Of a stretch of DNA of 64,000 nt, positions 17,934 to 27,979 are shown in pieces. Position numbers and translations under genes: made by a program. The notes under the pieces are model-generated. The model made no database searches. It worked only from the letters and a program-made list of their open reading frames with translations, and was not told where the DNA came from. The stretch's first letter is position 1, and each line of letters starts with the position of its first letter. Source of the DNA: an uncultured Mucispirillum sp. (lineage in GTDB: Bacteria > Chrysiogenota > Deferribacteres > Deferribacterales > Mucispirillaceae); assembly GCA_944324465.1 (NCBI GenBank), contig CALUWI010000006.1, forward strand, positions 82,669 to 146,668, given 5' to 3'.

Positions 17934-17968
17934 ACTGTCTGAAAAGTTTATAACACTTTTCAGACAGT
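17934..17968 (-). terminator. Terminator of the nitronate monooxygenase-like gene
   Basis: Perfect 14-base stem, ACTGTCTGAAAAGT with its complement, and a seven-base loop. On the minus strand a run of eight Ts follows. It separates the purL transcript from the liv operon. Confidence 0.85.
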
Positions 17969-18011
17969 ATTAAAATTGAAATAAATCTTTATAGATAAAT
18001 AATTTATAAAA

Positions 18012-19397
18012 CTATCTGCCGATAATTTCGTTTATTACTTCTTGTGCTGTATATCCATAAGGTCTTGTGATTACAGATTTATAATCATCTCCCATTGTAA
18101 CAAGTGGTTTTTCTTCTTCACCAGATTTACATATTAACGGATAGCCTGCTGCAGACATTAAAGCGTTGCATAAACACTTCCTGCCTTTAGTATTTTCTTC
18201 CTTTCCGCCTTTTTTCACATACATTTCAACAGGCTCTGCAGCACACCTATACCCTATTGTGCCGTCCTCTTTTTCATAAGCTGAGCGTAAATAACCAAGG
18301 TTGCATACACGCTGTCTGTTATTATAAAGTTCCTCATCTGATAAAGTGCCTGCCACATCTGCCACCTTAAAAGGAAAACCTGTTGGCGATGCATAAGGGT
18401 CTGTTTTTATATTAATACTTTCTGATGATATTACTTTCTGTTTTATATCATCTGTAAAGCCTGCCTCTTTTGTAAATGCAAAAACTGTGCCTGCCTGGAT
18501 ACCTGCTGCCCCTGCTGCTAATGCTTTTTCTAAACCTTCTTTTGTGCCGTAAGAACCTGCAAGCCAGAAAGGAACATTTAATTCTTTTAATTTTTCTAAA
18601 TCTACAACATCTTTTTCGCCATATACTGGCTCGCCTTTTTCATTAAACACACCAGATACTCTTGGCGGAGCATTATGACCGCCAGCCTGATGACCTTCTA
18701 TAATAAAACCGTCTGGTGCTACAGGTGATTTTTTCATTAAAGTAACAGCTAAAATGTTTGATGATATAATAGCAAGAAATTTTGGACGCTTTAATTTTAA
18801 ATGAGAAAGTCCAAATCTTGACGGGTCAAACATCATTTTTCTAGGCTCTTTAGCATTTTCCACATTGCATGTATATTCTACTTTTTCATGACGCATAAGT
18901 TTTTCTATAACTGCTGGTATCTCTTTTGGAATACCTGCCCCCATAATAATGTAATCAATACCTGCAAGTAATGCACCATATATACCTGCTAAATTAGGAA
19001 ACTGAATTTTTTCTAAAAAATTAATACCAACAATACCTTTATGGCCTTCCTTTGCTAAAAATACTTCTGAAAAATTAGCAGTAACTATTTCATTTTCTTT
19101 TTCATGGCTCATATTTAATGAAGGCATAGTAAATTTAAACATCTGCTTAATTTTATTGTTAGCATTATAAAACTTGTCTATCATCTGCTGGCCTATTTCT
19201 TTAACAGGAAAGTTATGTAAACTTCTTCTAACATTTCCTAAAATATCGCCGTAATGAAGACGCATAGCCATTACTGCATCAATCGCTGTGCCAGAAACCA
19301 CCCCCAGCTGGCCAGCCATAGAAACAGCTTTTGCAAGATGATAATTACTTACCGCTATACCCATACCGCCTTGAATAATTAATGGATAACTACTCAT
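18012..19397 (-). CDS. Nitronate monooxygenase / 2-nitropropane dioxygenase-like FMN protein
   Basis: TIM-barrel flavoprotein of 461 residues. The first strand IIQGGMGIAVSNYHLAKAVS and the FMN phosphate site AAGAAGIQAGTVFAFTKE are signatures of the NMO/2NPD family, and the catalytic-type histidine segment IEGHQAGGHNAPP is present. It is longer than simple nitronate monooxygenases (about 320-350) because of insertions after the first third and a Cys-rich C-terminal part (RKCLCNALMSAAGYPLIC). This layout also resembles PfaD-like enoyl reductase-type proteins. Possible roles include detoxifying propionate 3-nitronate or a reductase reaction. It lies 18 bases downstream of purL in the same direction. 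Confidence 0.78.
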   Translation of the reverse strand: MSSYPLIIQGGMGIAVSNYHLAKAVSMAGQLGVVSGTAIDAVMAMRLHYGDILGNVRRSLHNFPVKEIGQQMIDKFYNANNKIKQMFKFTMPSLNMSHEKENEIVTANFSEVFLAKEGHKGIVGINFLEKIQFPNLAGIYGALLAGIDYIIMGAGIPKEIPAVIEKLMRHEKVEYTCNVENAKEPRKMMFDPSRFGLSHLKLKRPKFLAIISSNILAVTLMKKSPVAPDGFIIEGHQAGGHNAPPRVSGVFNEKGEPVYGEKDVVDLEKLKELNVPFWLAGSYGTKEGLEKALAAGAAGIQAGTVFAFTKEAGFTDDIKQKVISSESINIKTDPYASPTGFPFKVADVAGTLSDEELYNNRQRVCNLGYLRSAYEKEDGTIGYRCAAEPVEMYVKKGGKEENTKGRKCLCNALMSAAGYPLICKSGEEEKPLVTMGDDYKSVITRPYGYTAQEVINEIIGR

Positions 19398-19415
19398 TTT
19401 TACCTCATTCTATGT

Positions 19416-22400
19416 TTATTCTTCTCCAGTAAAATATTTAACGCCGGCTTCAAATAAGCACTGGTTCATATTGCCGTAATTATTGTTAATATGAACACCA
19501 TTTCCAACACGCTCACTGTGCCCCATTTTACCTAATGCTCTGCCGCATGGGGAACATATACCCTCTATCGCCATTACTGAGCCGTTAGGATTATACGGAG
19601 AATCCATTGTAATATTGCCCTCTAAATCAGTGTACTGGAATAATACCTGACCATTTTCAAAAAGTTTGTCAATTGTTTTCTGCGGAGCTGTAAACCTGCC
19701 CTCGCCATGTGATACTGGGACAATATCTATTTCACCTATATTTCTTAAATTCATCCATGGTGATTTAAGAGATGATACTCTTGTATGCACCATTTGAGAA
19801 ACATGTCTGCCTATTGTATTAAAAGAAAGAGTTGCATCTTCTTCAGTTAAGTCGCAAATATGGCCGTAAGTTAATATGCCTGTTTTGATTAATGCCTGAA
19901 AACCGTTGCATATACCTATAATTAAGCCGTCTCTTTTATTTATTAAATCATCAACTGCCTGTCTTACTTTATTATTTTTTAATACTGATACATAAAATTT
20001 ACCAGAACCCTCAGGCTCGTCCCCTGCACTAAAACCACCAGGAAGTACTAATATTTGAGAGTTATTTACTAAATCTGCAAACTCATTGCATGAATCTATC
20101 GCATCTTCTACTCTCATATTTCTAAAAACAAATGGCTCAACAGTGCGGCTGCCTGCACGCTCAAAAATGCGTTTAGTATCGTATTCGCAGTTTGTACCAG
20201 GTAATGCAAGCACTGCCACCTGTGGCTTAACTATTACTTTTGCTTTTTTCAAGCTGCTTCTTTCTGGATAATCCTGCGGTTTAATAATAACTTTTTCACT
20301 TTCCACTTTACTTGGGAAAATATGTTCTAACGGGCTCTGCCATATAGAAAGAGCATCTGCTAATGATATTTTTTCATTATTAAATGATAATTCCTGATTA
20401 TTATTTAATTCTGCAATTTCTGTAATATTATTAACACCTTTAATATCATAGCCTTTTTTAGTCTGTATTAAAAAACTGCCGTAAAATGGGAATGATAATT
20501 CATCAAGAGATAAATTTTTAATATTAAGTCCTGCCATATTACCGAATGCCATTTTTGAAAGTGATTCTATAATACCGCCGTTAGTAACAGTATGCACTGC
20601 TTTTACAACTTTATCTGCAATTAATTTTTCTAATGTTTTTAAGTTTTCTTTAAATGCAGCAATATTTAATAAATCGCTGTCAGCAAGTGGAGTTTTTAAT
20701 AAATAAATATTTCCACCATCTAATGAAAGTTCATTTGTTACAATATTTGATAAATCAGACGGAGCAACTGCAAAAGATATTAATGTAGGCGGTACATTTA
20801 TTTCTCTGCCTGTATCGCTGTCTTTAAATGTGCCAGACATACTGTCTTTTCCGCCTATTGCTGCAAGACCTAAATCATACTGAGCTTTTAATGCACCAAG
20901 CAGTGCTGCTGCTGGCTTGCCCCAGCGTTTTTCATCCTGCATAAGTCTTTCAAAATATTCCTGAAATGAAAGACGGATATCTTCAAGTCTGCCGCCTGCT
21001 GCTGCAATTTTTGCTACTGATTCCACTACTGCAAAATAAGCACCATGGAATGGACTCCACTGCATAATAAATGGATTATAACCTGATGCCATAATAGAAA
21101 CAGTAGTAGTATCACCACTTTGCACTGGTATTTTTGCAATCATACTTTGTGCTGGAGTATTACCAGTTTTTCCGCCAAATGGTGTTACAACACTTGATGC
21201 TCCAATAGTAGAGTCAAACATTTCTACTAAACCTTTTTGAGAGCATACATTTAAATCTGATAATGTATTTTTTACAAGCTCTTTAAATGAGCCGTATTTT
21301 TTATTTTCTATATAGTTAGTTTTTTCTGGGTTTGAAATATATGCTTTTTGGTATCTTGCAGCACCTGCAGAATCAAGAAACTCTCTTGATATATCTACAA
21401 TCACTTTGCCGTCATGCACCATTTTAAGCCTTTTGCTGTCAGTAACTTTTGCTACAAGTGTAGCTTCTAAGTTTTCTTTGCTGCATTCTTTTATAAATTT
21501 ATCTATATCAGATGCATCAATAACAACAGCCATTCTTTCCTGTGATTCAGAAAGAGCTATTTCTGTACCAGTTAACCCTTCATATTTTTTAGGCACTTTA
21601 TTTAAATCTATTTCTAAACCCTCAGCAAGCTCGCCTATTGCAACAGCAACACCGCCAGCTCCAAAGTCATTACATTTTTTAATCATTGCAGAAACATTTT
21701 CTTTTCTGAAAAGCCTTTGTATTTTATGTTCTTCCGGTGCATTACCTTTCTGAACTTCTGCTCCGCATATTTCAATAGATGATGCATCATGTTCTTTTGA
21801 TGAGCCAGTTGCTCCGCCTACACCATCTCTGCCAGTTCTGCCGCCAAGAAGTATTATTAAATCACCAGCACATGGGCTTTCCCGCCTAACTGCCTTTTTA
21901 GGACATGCACCAATTACTGCACCAGTTTCAAGCCTTTTTGCAGTAAAACCATCATGATAAAATTCCTGTACATAACCTGTTGTAAGACCTATCTGGTTAC
22001 CATAAGAAGAAAAACCTTTTGCAGCATCCTGCACTATTTTTCTCTGCGGCAGTTTTTTGCCTTTTAAGTAATCTTCCACACCTTTTCTAGGGTCTGCTCC
22101 GCCAGTTATACGCATAGACTGGTAAACATAAGCTCTGCCAGAAAGTGGGTCACGGATTGCACCACCTACACATGTTGCAGCACCACCAAATGGCTCAATT
22201 TCTGTAGGGTGGTTATGGGTTTCATTTTTAAACTGTAAAAGCCATGGCTCTTTTCTGCCATCTATATTTACATCTATTTCAATAGAGCATGCATTATTTT
22301 CTTCACTTTCTTCTAAATTATTTAAAAGACCTTTTCTTTTTGCATCTCTTGCACCAATTACTGCCATATCCATTAAAGAAACTGGTTTGTTAGATATTTT

Positions 22401-23195
22401 TTCACCATATATTTCTTTACGCATATTATAGTATTTTTCTAATACTTCATTAAATAGCTGGCTGTATTTGCCGTCCTCTATTTTTATGTCTTCTAAAATA
22501 GTATTAAATGTAGTATGTCTGCAGTGGTCAGACCAGTATGTATCAAGCAGTTTTAATTCTGTTTCAGTTGGATTTCTTTTTTCCTGATTTTTAAAATAGT
22601 TTTGAGAAAATTTAATATCATCAAGATTCATAGCAAGACCCATAGATGATATTAAACTTTGAAGCTCACTTTCATTCATATCTATAAAGCCGGCTATCTC
22701 TTTTACTGGTGCAGGCTCTGGCATAACTAAACAAAGAGTCTCTGGTTTTGCTTCTGCTGCTATTCTTTGGTCAATAGTATTAACTAAAATACTTATAACC
22801 TTTTTAACATCATCATCACTGATGCTGCCTTCTAAAACATAAGTTTTAGCACATCTGACAGTTACTGTTTCAGCCCCAGTCATAACTTTAATACACTGTT
22901 CAGCACTATCACTTCTTTGGTCATACTGACCAGGAAGATATTCTACAGAAAAATATTTACTGCTGCCAAAAGGATATGTTTCTAAATATATATCATCAAC
23001 CATAGGCTCAGAAAACACAGTATGCAGTGTTTTATTTAACTGCTCACTTGTTAAACCTTCCACATCATACCTGTTTAAAACAGTAAGATTTGTAAGCCCA
23101 GAGATTGCTTCATCATTTTTAAGCATATTAAAAAGTCTTAATGCTTCTACTGCATGCTCATTCCTTTTTGCAACATAAATACGATTGACAGCCAT
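19416..23195 (-). CDS. purL: Phosphoribosylformylglycinamidine synthase, single-chain
   Basis: Fourth step of purine synthesis: converts formylglycinamide ribotide, glutamine and ATP to the amidine. The 1259-residue chain contains all domains in one protein: linker signature TYWSDHCRHTTF near 230, ATP/substrate blocks (QFKNETHNHPTEIEPFGGAA, GGRTGRDGVGGATGSS), the second AIRS-like half (GGKDSMSGTF), and a C-terminal class I glutaminase with VAVLALPGTNCEYDT, the nucleophile elbow GICNGFQ and the acid/base pair in SHGEGRF. This is the large PurL type and not the split PurS/PurL/PurQ type. A GGGAG site precedes the ATG. The nitronate monooxygenase-like gene follows. Confidence 0.95.
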   Translation of the reverse strand: MAVNRIYVAKRNEHAVEALRLFNMLKNDEAISGLTNLTVLNRYDVEGLTSEQLNKTLHTVFSEPMVDDIYLETYPFGSSKYFSVEYLPGQYDQRSDSAEQCIKVMTGAETVTVRCAKTYVLEGSISDDDVKKVISILVNTIDQRIAAEAKPETLCLVMPEPAPVKEIAGFIDMNESELQSLISSMGLAMNLDDIKFSQNYFKNQEKRNPTETELKLLDTYWSDHCRHTTFNTILEDIKIEDGKYSQLFNEVLEKYYNMRKEIYGEKISNKPVSLMDMAVIGARDAKRKGLLNNLEESEENNACSIEIDVNIDGRKEPWLLQFKNETHNHPTEIEPFGGAATCVGGAIRDPLSGRAYVYQSMRITGGADPRKGVEDYLKGKKLPQRKIVQDAAKGFSSYGNQIGLTTGYVQEFYHDGFTAKRLETGAVIGACPKKAVRRESPCAGDLIILLGGRTGRDGVGGATGSSKEHDASSIEICGAEVQKGNAPEEHKIQRLFRKENVSAMIKKCNDFGAGGVAVAIGELAEGLEIDLNKVPKKYEGLTGTEIALSESQERMAVVIDASDIDKFIKECSKENLEATLVAKVTDSKRLKMVHDGKVIVDISREFLDSAGAARYQKAYISNPEKTNYIENKKYGSFKELVKNTLSDLNVCSQKGLVEMFDSTIGASSVVTPFGGKTGNTPAQSMIAKIPVQSGDTTTVSIMASGYNPFIMQWSPFHGAYFAVVESVAKIAAAGGRLEDIRLSFQEYFERLMQDEKRWGKPAAALLGALKAQYDLGLAAIGGKDSMSGTFKDSDTGREINVPPTLISFAVAPSDLSNIVTNELSLDGGNIYLLKTPLADSDLLNIAAFKENLKTLEKLIADKVVKAVHTVTNGGIIESLSKMAFGNMAGLNIKNLSLDELSFPFYGSFLIQTKKGYDIKGVNNITEIAELNNNQELSFNNEKISLADALSIWQSPLEHIFPSKVESEKVIIKPQDYPERSSLKKAKVIVKPQVAVLALPGTNCEYDTKRIFERAGSRTVEPFVFRNMRVEDAIDSCNEFADLVNNSQILVLPGGFSAGDEPEGSGKFYVSVLKNNKVRQAVDDLINKRDGLIIGICNGFQALIKTGILTYGHICDLTEEDATLSFNTIGRHVSQMVHTRVSSLKSPWMNLRNIGEIDIVPVSHGEGRFTAPQKTIDKLFENGQVLFQYTDLEGNITMDSPYNPNGSVMAIEGICSPCGRALGKMGHSERVGNGVHINNNYGNMNQCLFEAGVKYFTGEE

Positions 23196-23314
23196 AATAT
23201 ACTCCCAGTATTATTAATAATATTTTAAGCCAGTTTTTTTAAAAAAGGTATTATAATGATATTTTTAAATTTTTTCAAATAGAAAATAGATATAATAGGA
23301 AATTAATAAATATT

Positions 23315-24184
23315 TTATTTTTGAACTTTAAACTGCATTGTAATTTGAGCAAAATCTTCTCTGTTTTCAATAATGGCATCAAATTTCATACGGCTTACAT
23401 AATCTGCAGCTAATTTTTCCACATCTACAGAACTGCGGGTAATAAATATAATATTATATGTGTTGCCTGCCTTATCAATGCTGAAACGAACTGTTACTTT
23501 TGTATCATTTGCAAGAGCAAATACAGGGTCTGGTGGCAGATAAACTACTTTTCTATTGCCTGTTGGTGCTATATCAAAATTATATATATTGCCCTTAACT
23601 GCATCTTCTGCCTTTGCTGTTTCTTTCTGCACTTGGCTTGAAATACTGCTGTTATCTGCCTGCATATCTTTTTGAGCCTCACTTAAAGAAGAAAGCTCTT
23701 TTGATATATCTATATTTTTCTGATTTTCTGCTGTTTCTAATGGCACATCAATATTTGGTTTTGGCACATCAGGCACTGTAATTTCAGGCATAGTTTCATT
23801 TGGAGTAAGTGGTACATGTATATCAGGTAAAACAAGAGGGTCATCTGCCCCTTTTGGACGGAAAGGCTTTTCTTCCACTTTTTTATTTTCAACCTGCTGT
23901 TTTGGAGCTGCTTTTTTAGCTTCCACACTGGCAGTATCTTTTTTTACTTCTTTTTGCGGCTCTTTTTTAACTTCTTTTTTAGGCTCAGTCTTTTTCTCAA
24001 CAGGTTTTGGCTTTGGTTTCTGCTGCTTTTTTGGCTGTTCCTTTTTCTGCTCTATTGTTTTGTAGTCCACAATAGAGACTGGTATTACTTCCTTTTTCTC
24101 ACACTTTTTCTCAGGTAAAGGAATAGCCAGCAACCCTAAATGAACTACAAATGATACAACTAATAAAACAGCTAGTAAACGCAC
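23315..24184 (-). CDS. tonB: TonB/TolA-like energy-transducing protein
   Basis: Periplasm-spanning protein of 289 residues. One N-terminal membrane helix (about 3-22) is followed by a long Lys/Pro/Glu-rich segment (about 40-110, with repeated KPKP and KKEVKKE), a proline-spaced region (PDIHVPLTPNETMP), a helical linker, and a folded C-terminal domain of about 75 residues with VTVRFSIDKAGNTYNI and VSRMKFDAI. It would carry the proton-motive force from ExbB/ExbD to outer-membrane receptors. The start is GTG. It is the last gene of a set with exbB and exbD; TolA is an alternative reading. Confidence 0.82.
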   Translation of the reverse strand: MRLLAVLLVVSFVVHLGLLAIPLPEKKCEKKEVIPVSIVDYKTIEQKKEQPKKQQKPKPKPVEKKTEPKKEVKKEPQKEVKKDTASVEAKKAAPKQQVENKKVEEKPFRPKGADDPLVLPDIHVPLTPNETMPEITVPDVPKPNIDVPLETAENQKNIDISKELSSLSEAQKDMQADNSSISSQVQKETAKAEDAVKGNIYNFDIAPTGNRKVVYLPPDPVFALANDTKVTVRFSIDKAGNTYNIIFITRSSVDVEKLAADYVSRMKFDAIIENREDFAQITMQFKVQK

Positions 24185-24187
24185 AGC

Positions 24188-24592
24188 CTATTTTGCTTCC
24201 TCAGTAGCTATTGCAAACCTTGTATAGTCTGCACTTTTTGCCTTATCTATAACAAATACTACTTTGCCATGGAGAGATTTTTCATCTGCTTCAATAACAA
24301 TAAGTGCCTCAGGGTTTACATCTTTTAACACTTTAAGCCTGCTTTCAAGCTCCTCATCTTTTACTGCTTCACCATCTAAAAATAATGCACCTGTACTGTC
24401 AACAGCTATGCGGATATTTTTCTTTTCTTCCACCGCTTCGCCTTTTGCCTTAGGTAAATCCACCTTAATAGATGACGGTGTAACAAATGATGTTGTTACT
24501 GCAAAAAATATAAGCAGAATAAATACTACATCAATTAATGATGTAATATTTATCATTATATTTGTATCTTTCTTTTCATTACGAAAACGCAT
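24188..24592 (-). CDS. exbD: ExbD/TolR-family biopolymer transport protein
   Basis: Small inner-membrane protein of 134 residues: short cytoplasmic N-terminus, one helix at about 15-37 starting INITSLIDVVFILLIFF, and a periplasmic domain. Asp21 in this helix corresponds to the proton-carrying aspartate of ExbD/TolR. The periplasmic part shows VDLPKAKGE and LIVIEADEKSLHGKVV, typical of the family. It lies between exbB (16 bases upstream) and tonB (three bases downstream) and would form the proton channel with ExbB. Confidence 0.9.
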   Translation of the reverse strand: MRFRNEKKDTNIMINITSLIDVVFILLIFFAVTTSFVTPSSIKVDLPKAKGEAVEEKKNIRIAVDSTGALFLDGEAVKDEELESRLKVLKDVNPEALIVIEADEKSLHGKVVFVIDKAKSADYTRFAIATEEAK

Positions 24593-24608
24593 ATACTAAC
24601 CTAAAATA

Positions 24609-25220
24609 TTATTTTTCATCTTCTTTAAAAAGCAGGTTCATCACATCTGATGATGCTTTTTCTAAAGCAGCCCCTATGGCATCTGCTCTTGCTTTTGCAA
24701 TAAAATAAAATATCTGAGCAGGGATAGCAACCACAAGACCTGCGGCAGTTGTAAGCAGAGCTTCTGCAATACCTGATGATAAAGCCTCAGCACTTCCAGT
24801 GCCTTGTAATGCTATTACATCAAATATTTTAATCATACCTAATACTGTTCCTAAAAGACCAAGTAATGGAGCAATAGCAACAATAGTTTGTAACGATGGT
24901 AAAAACTTATCTAACTTTGAAGCCTCACTTCTGCCTGATTCTTCTGCTACTTCTAAAAGCCTTGATAATGGTAAATCAGTATTAGTAATAATAGTTTCAG
25001 ATATTCTTGCAAGTGCTGATTTATTAGCTTTGCAAACTTCTACTGCTTCATTTATATTTCTCTTTTTTAAAAGACTAACAAGCTGTTCATAAAATGCTTT
25101 TGGCACATATTTTTCTTTACGCAGGCTGATAAGCCTTTCTAAAAATACTGCTAAAGCTATAACAGAAAGTAATATGATGGGATACATTGTAATACCACCT
25201 TTCTGTATTAATTCCCACAT
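24609..25220 (-). CDS. exbB: ExbB/TolQ-family proton channel protein
   Basis: Inner-membrane protein of 203 residues with the MotA/TolQ/ExbB domain. Helix 1 is near residues 10-27 (MYPIILLSVIALAVFLERLI), and helices 2 and 3 are in the second half with LQTIVAIAPLLGLLGTVLGMIKIF and GIAEALLTTAAGLVVAIPA, the two most conserved blocks. The threonines and the GIAEAL...TTAAGL stretch line the proton path in the family. An AGGAGG site precedes the ATG. The gene follows the TPR protein by 17 bases and precedes exbD by 16. Confidence 0.92.
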   Translation of the reverse strand: MWELIQKGGITMYPIILLSVIALAVFLERLISLRKEKYVPKAFYEQLVSLLKKRNINEAVEVCKANKSALARISETIITNTDLPLSRLLEVAEESGRSEASKLDKFLPSLQTIVAIAPLLGLLGTVLGMIKIFDVIALQGTGSAEALSSGIAEALLTTAAGLVVAIPAQIFYFIAKARADAIGAALEKASSDVMNLLFKEDEK

Positions 25221-25237
25221 CTTGTCCTCCTAAATTA

Positions 25238-27979
25238 TTATTTATTATTTTTTCTACTAATATTCACTTTTTGATTTGAAGTAGATTTTTCATTTTTTAT
25301 GTTATATTCTTTTAACATATCTTCTATAACTGCTAATTCTTTTTTCATTTTCCTTTTTGTATAAGATGCTTTTGCACCAATTAAGTTCTCTGCCGCATAT
25401 TTTTCTTCTGGGAAAAGATAGTAACCTTTCATAAAGCTCACTGCCGCATCTTCTACTTTTCCATTTTCAAACTGGTTTTTACCTATACGCCATAATGATG
25501 CAGAACGAACTGCTGGTGTAGAAGTTTTTGCCATTTCTTCAATATATGCTGCATGTTTATCAAAATCTTTTTTATCTGATAAATCAATAAACCTTAAATA
25601 GCCTGCCTGCCAGAGATTTGGCGAGCTTTGTTTTAACTGCTCTGATGCCCAAAGCACATCTTCTGCACTGTTGCTCATACCTGCCACTCTGCTGTAAGCT
25701 GGTTTTGAAAATCTTTTACTTGTTTTTGCCACTTCTTTATATATATCCATAGCCTTATTTTTATCAATATTTTCCATACACTCTGCTTTCATAAATAAAG
25801 CATCTTCTGCCCCTGTTCCACCTTTTGATATGATTTTATCAGCATCAGCTACACAGTTATCATATCTGCCAGTTAAACGGAAAAGTTTTGCTCTTGTTTC
25901 AAGCACATCTGGATAATATTTAGACTGCGGATAATTATCCATAAAAAAGTTTACATAACCAATAGCAGTATTTGGGGAATTTACTTCTAAAGAATATGCT
26001 GCAAACTGAGATATAATCATATCTTTATTTTCAAATTCACTGCTTTTTTCTATATAGCTTAATTTTTCATCTATAAAAGATTTGCCTTTTTTCTCTTTTT
26101 TAGCAATTTCAAAAAGTCCGCTTAATGATTCATAAAGGTAATTACCTGATATAATCAGTGAGTTGTAATCTGCTTTTGCTTCTTTAGTTTTATTATATGC
26201 TGCTAAAAGTTTTGCTCTTTCCAGCTTAAATTCTGGTGATAAATCTTTTAATCCTTCCATATAAGCAAGAGCTTTTCTGCCTTCCCCTGCTAATATTAAC
26301 TGCTGAATACCATTAGAGAATATGCGGATATCATCTTTATTTTTCTTCATAATTCTTTCAGCATCAAGCACTCGTTTTTCTTTAAAAAGGCTCATCATAA
26401 GTAAAAATTCAGAATCTGGTGTAGATTTTTTAATTTTTACAAGTTCAGCCAGTGCACTTTTATATTTTTTATCGTTATAGTAAACATTAGCTTTAATAAG
26501 CCTTGACCTGTCATCTGTTTTATTTTTTACATATTCAAATGCTTTTTCTTCATTATTTAAAGCAAGATATAAATCACCTTTTAATACTTCGCAGTATGCA
26601 GCAGTACAGTCATCAACAAGCATAAGTGCTTCATCATATTTAGATTTTAAGAAATAAATCTGAGAAAGCATAAATTTTGCAAGCATAAGTTTTTCTGTAT
26701 CGCTTCCTGCATTTACAAACTTATTAAAATTATATTCTGCTCTGTTTATATCTAACTGCAGGCTTGCCATACCTTGATAAAAGTATGATGAATTAATTAA
26801 TTCCTTATTAAAGCCTATCATAGAAAAGAAAAGCATAGAGTTTGCATAGTCTTTATCTTCAAAATATTTAAGACCAGTATAAAAATATACATAGTCATTA
26901 TTTACCCTGTCTTTAAACTTAAAACTTTGTAAAAATGCTGGTGTTACTTTATCAAACTTATCACTTACTGCATAAAAAAGTAATGATAATTTTTCATTAT
27001 CGCTTTGGATATTTATAATTTTATCACTGGCATTTGCAAGCCTGCCCTCTGATATATCTATTTTAGCACTTAATAAATAATATATATCATTTTTTGGCAG
27101 TTCTTTTAAATAATTTTTAGCTTTATCATTTTTACCACTCATAATAAAGCTGTCTGCAATGATAGGTGTAATATTAGTATCTGTAATATTATCAGCTATT
27201 TTTTCAATTTCCTTATACTGCTTTAAAAAGTAATAGCATGTAATGCGGATATTTTTATAAACTGGATAGTCTGCTTCTAAAACAGGATAATTATTTAATA
27301 ACTGAATAATATCTTCAAACCTGTCTTTAGAATAAAGATATTCTATCCATTTAGAAAGTGAATACTCTGTAAAATCATTAACAAGTGCTGCAGTTTCTTC
27401 CATTATATCATAGCGTTTAAGCTCTGATGATATTAAAAATAAAGCATCTTGAGCAAGTACAGCATATTCCCCTTCCGTTTTAAGCACTTCTAAAAGCACT
27501 TCTACCGCTTCTTTCTGACTGCCTGTATAAAAAAGGCTTAAGCCGTATAAAAATCTAGTTTCAACAGCATATTCACTTTTCTGCAGTTTGTTTTCAAAAC
27601 GAAGATAAGAATTAACTGTATCAATATATGATTTATTTAAAAAGGCTTTTACAACATTATTACGCAGTGCTTTTGCACCAACAAATAATGATGTAAACCG
27701 TGCAGAGTTTGGGTCTTTATATATAAAGCCTGGCTCATCAGACATATAATCTCTTTTATCGCCGCCAGATAATTCAGCCTTGCGTTTCTGCAAATAAATA
27801 TCCATCTGGCTTGGCATACTAAAATTAAACTGGATTGCAGTATAGCTTGGCCTTACTTTGAAATTAGTGATTTCCTGCCCAGTAAAAGCATAATTTGGCA
27901 CTGTTACCTGAGCAAAACTGCTGCCTGTAAATATTACTAAAAATATAAATGTAAAAGAAAGGAGTCTATTTATCACCAT
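25238..27979 (-). CDS. Large periplasmic tetratricopeptide-repeat protein
   Basis: Exported protein of 913 residues. The signal peptide covers about 1-23, ending SSFAQ. The remainder is almost entirely helical repeats of about 34-38 residues with TPR-like spacing, for example ALRNNVVKAFLN, LYALNNEEKAFEYV, YNDKKYKSALAELVKI, RLTGRYDNCVADADKI and FENGKVEDAAVSFMKGYY. Such proteins scaffold envelope complexes. Its place directly upstream of exbB-exbD-tonB suggests a role with the energy-transducing system, similar in position to TPR partners of Tol/Ton systems in other phyla; that is inference. The start overlaps surE by seven bases and has GGAGA upstream. Confidence 0.8.
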   Translation of the reverse strand: MVINRLLSFTFIFLVIFTGSSFAQVTVPNYAFTGQEITNFKVRPSYTAIQFNFSMPSQMDIYLQKRKAELSGGDKRDYMSDEPGFIYKDPNSARFTSLFVGAKALRNNVVKAFLNKSYIDTVNSYLRFENKLQKSEYAVETRFLYGLSLFYTGSQKEAVEVLLEVLKTEGEYAVLAQDALFLISSELKRYDIMEETAALVNDFTEYSLSKWIEYLYSKDRFEDIIQLLNNYPVLEADYPVYKNIRITCYYFLKQYKEIEKIADNITDTNITPIIADSFIMSGKNDKAKNYLKELPKNDIYYLLSAKIDISEGRLANASDKIINIQSDNEKLSLLFYAVSDKFDKVTPAFLQSFKFKDRVNNDYVYFYTGLKYFEDKDYANSMLFFSMIGFNKELINSSYFYQGMASLQLDINRAEYNFNKFVNAGSDTEKLMLAKFMLSQIYFLKSKYDEALMLVDDCTAAYCEVLKGDLYLALNNEEKAFEYVKNKTDDRSRLIKANVYYNDKKYKSALAELVKIKKSTPDSEFLLMMSLFKEKRVLDAERIMKKNKDDIRIFSNGIQQLILAGEGRKALAYMEGLKDLSPEFKLERAKLLAAYNKTKEAKADYNSLIISGNYLYESLSGLFEIAKKEKKGKSFIDEKLSYIEKSSEFENKDMIISQFAAYSLEVNSPNTAIGYVNFFMDNYPQSKYYPDVLETRAKLFRLTGRYDNCVADADKIISKGGTGAEDALFMKAECMENIDKNKAMDIYKEVAKTSKRFSKPAYSRVAGMSNSAEDVLWASEQLKQSSPNLWQAGYLRFIDLSDKKDFDKHAAYIEEMAKTSTPAVRSASLWRIGKNQFENGKVEDAAVSFMKGYYLFPEEKYAAENLIGAKASYTKRKMKKELAVIEDMLKEYNIKNEKSTSNQKVNISRKNNK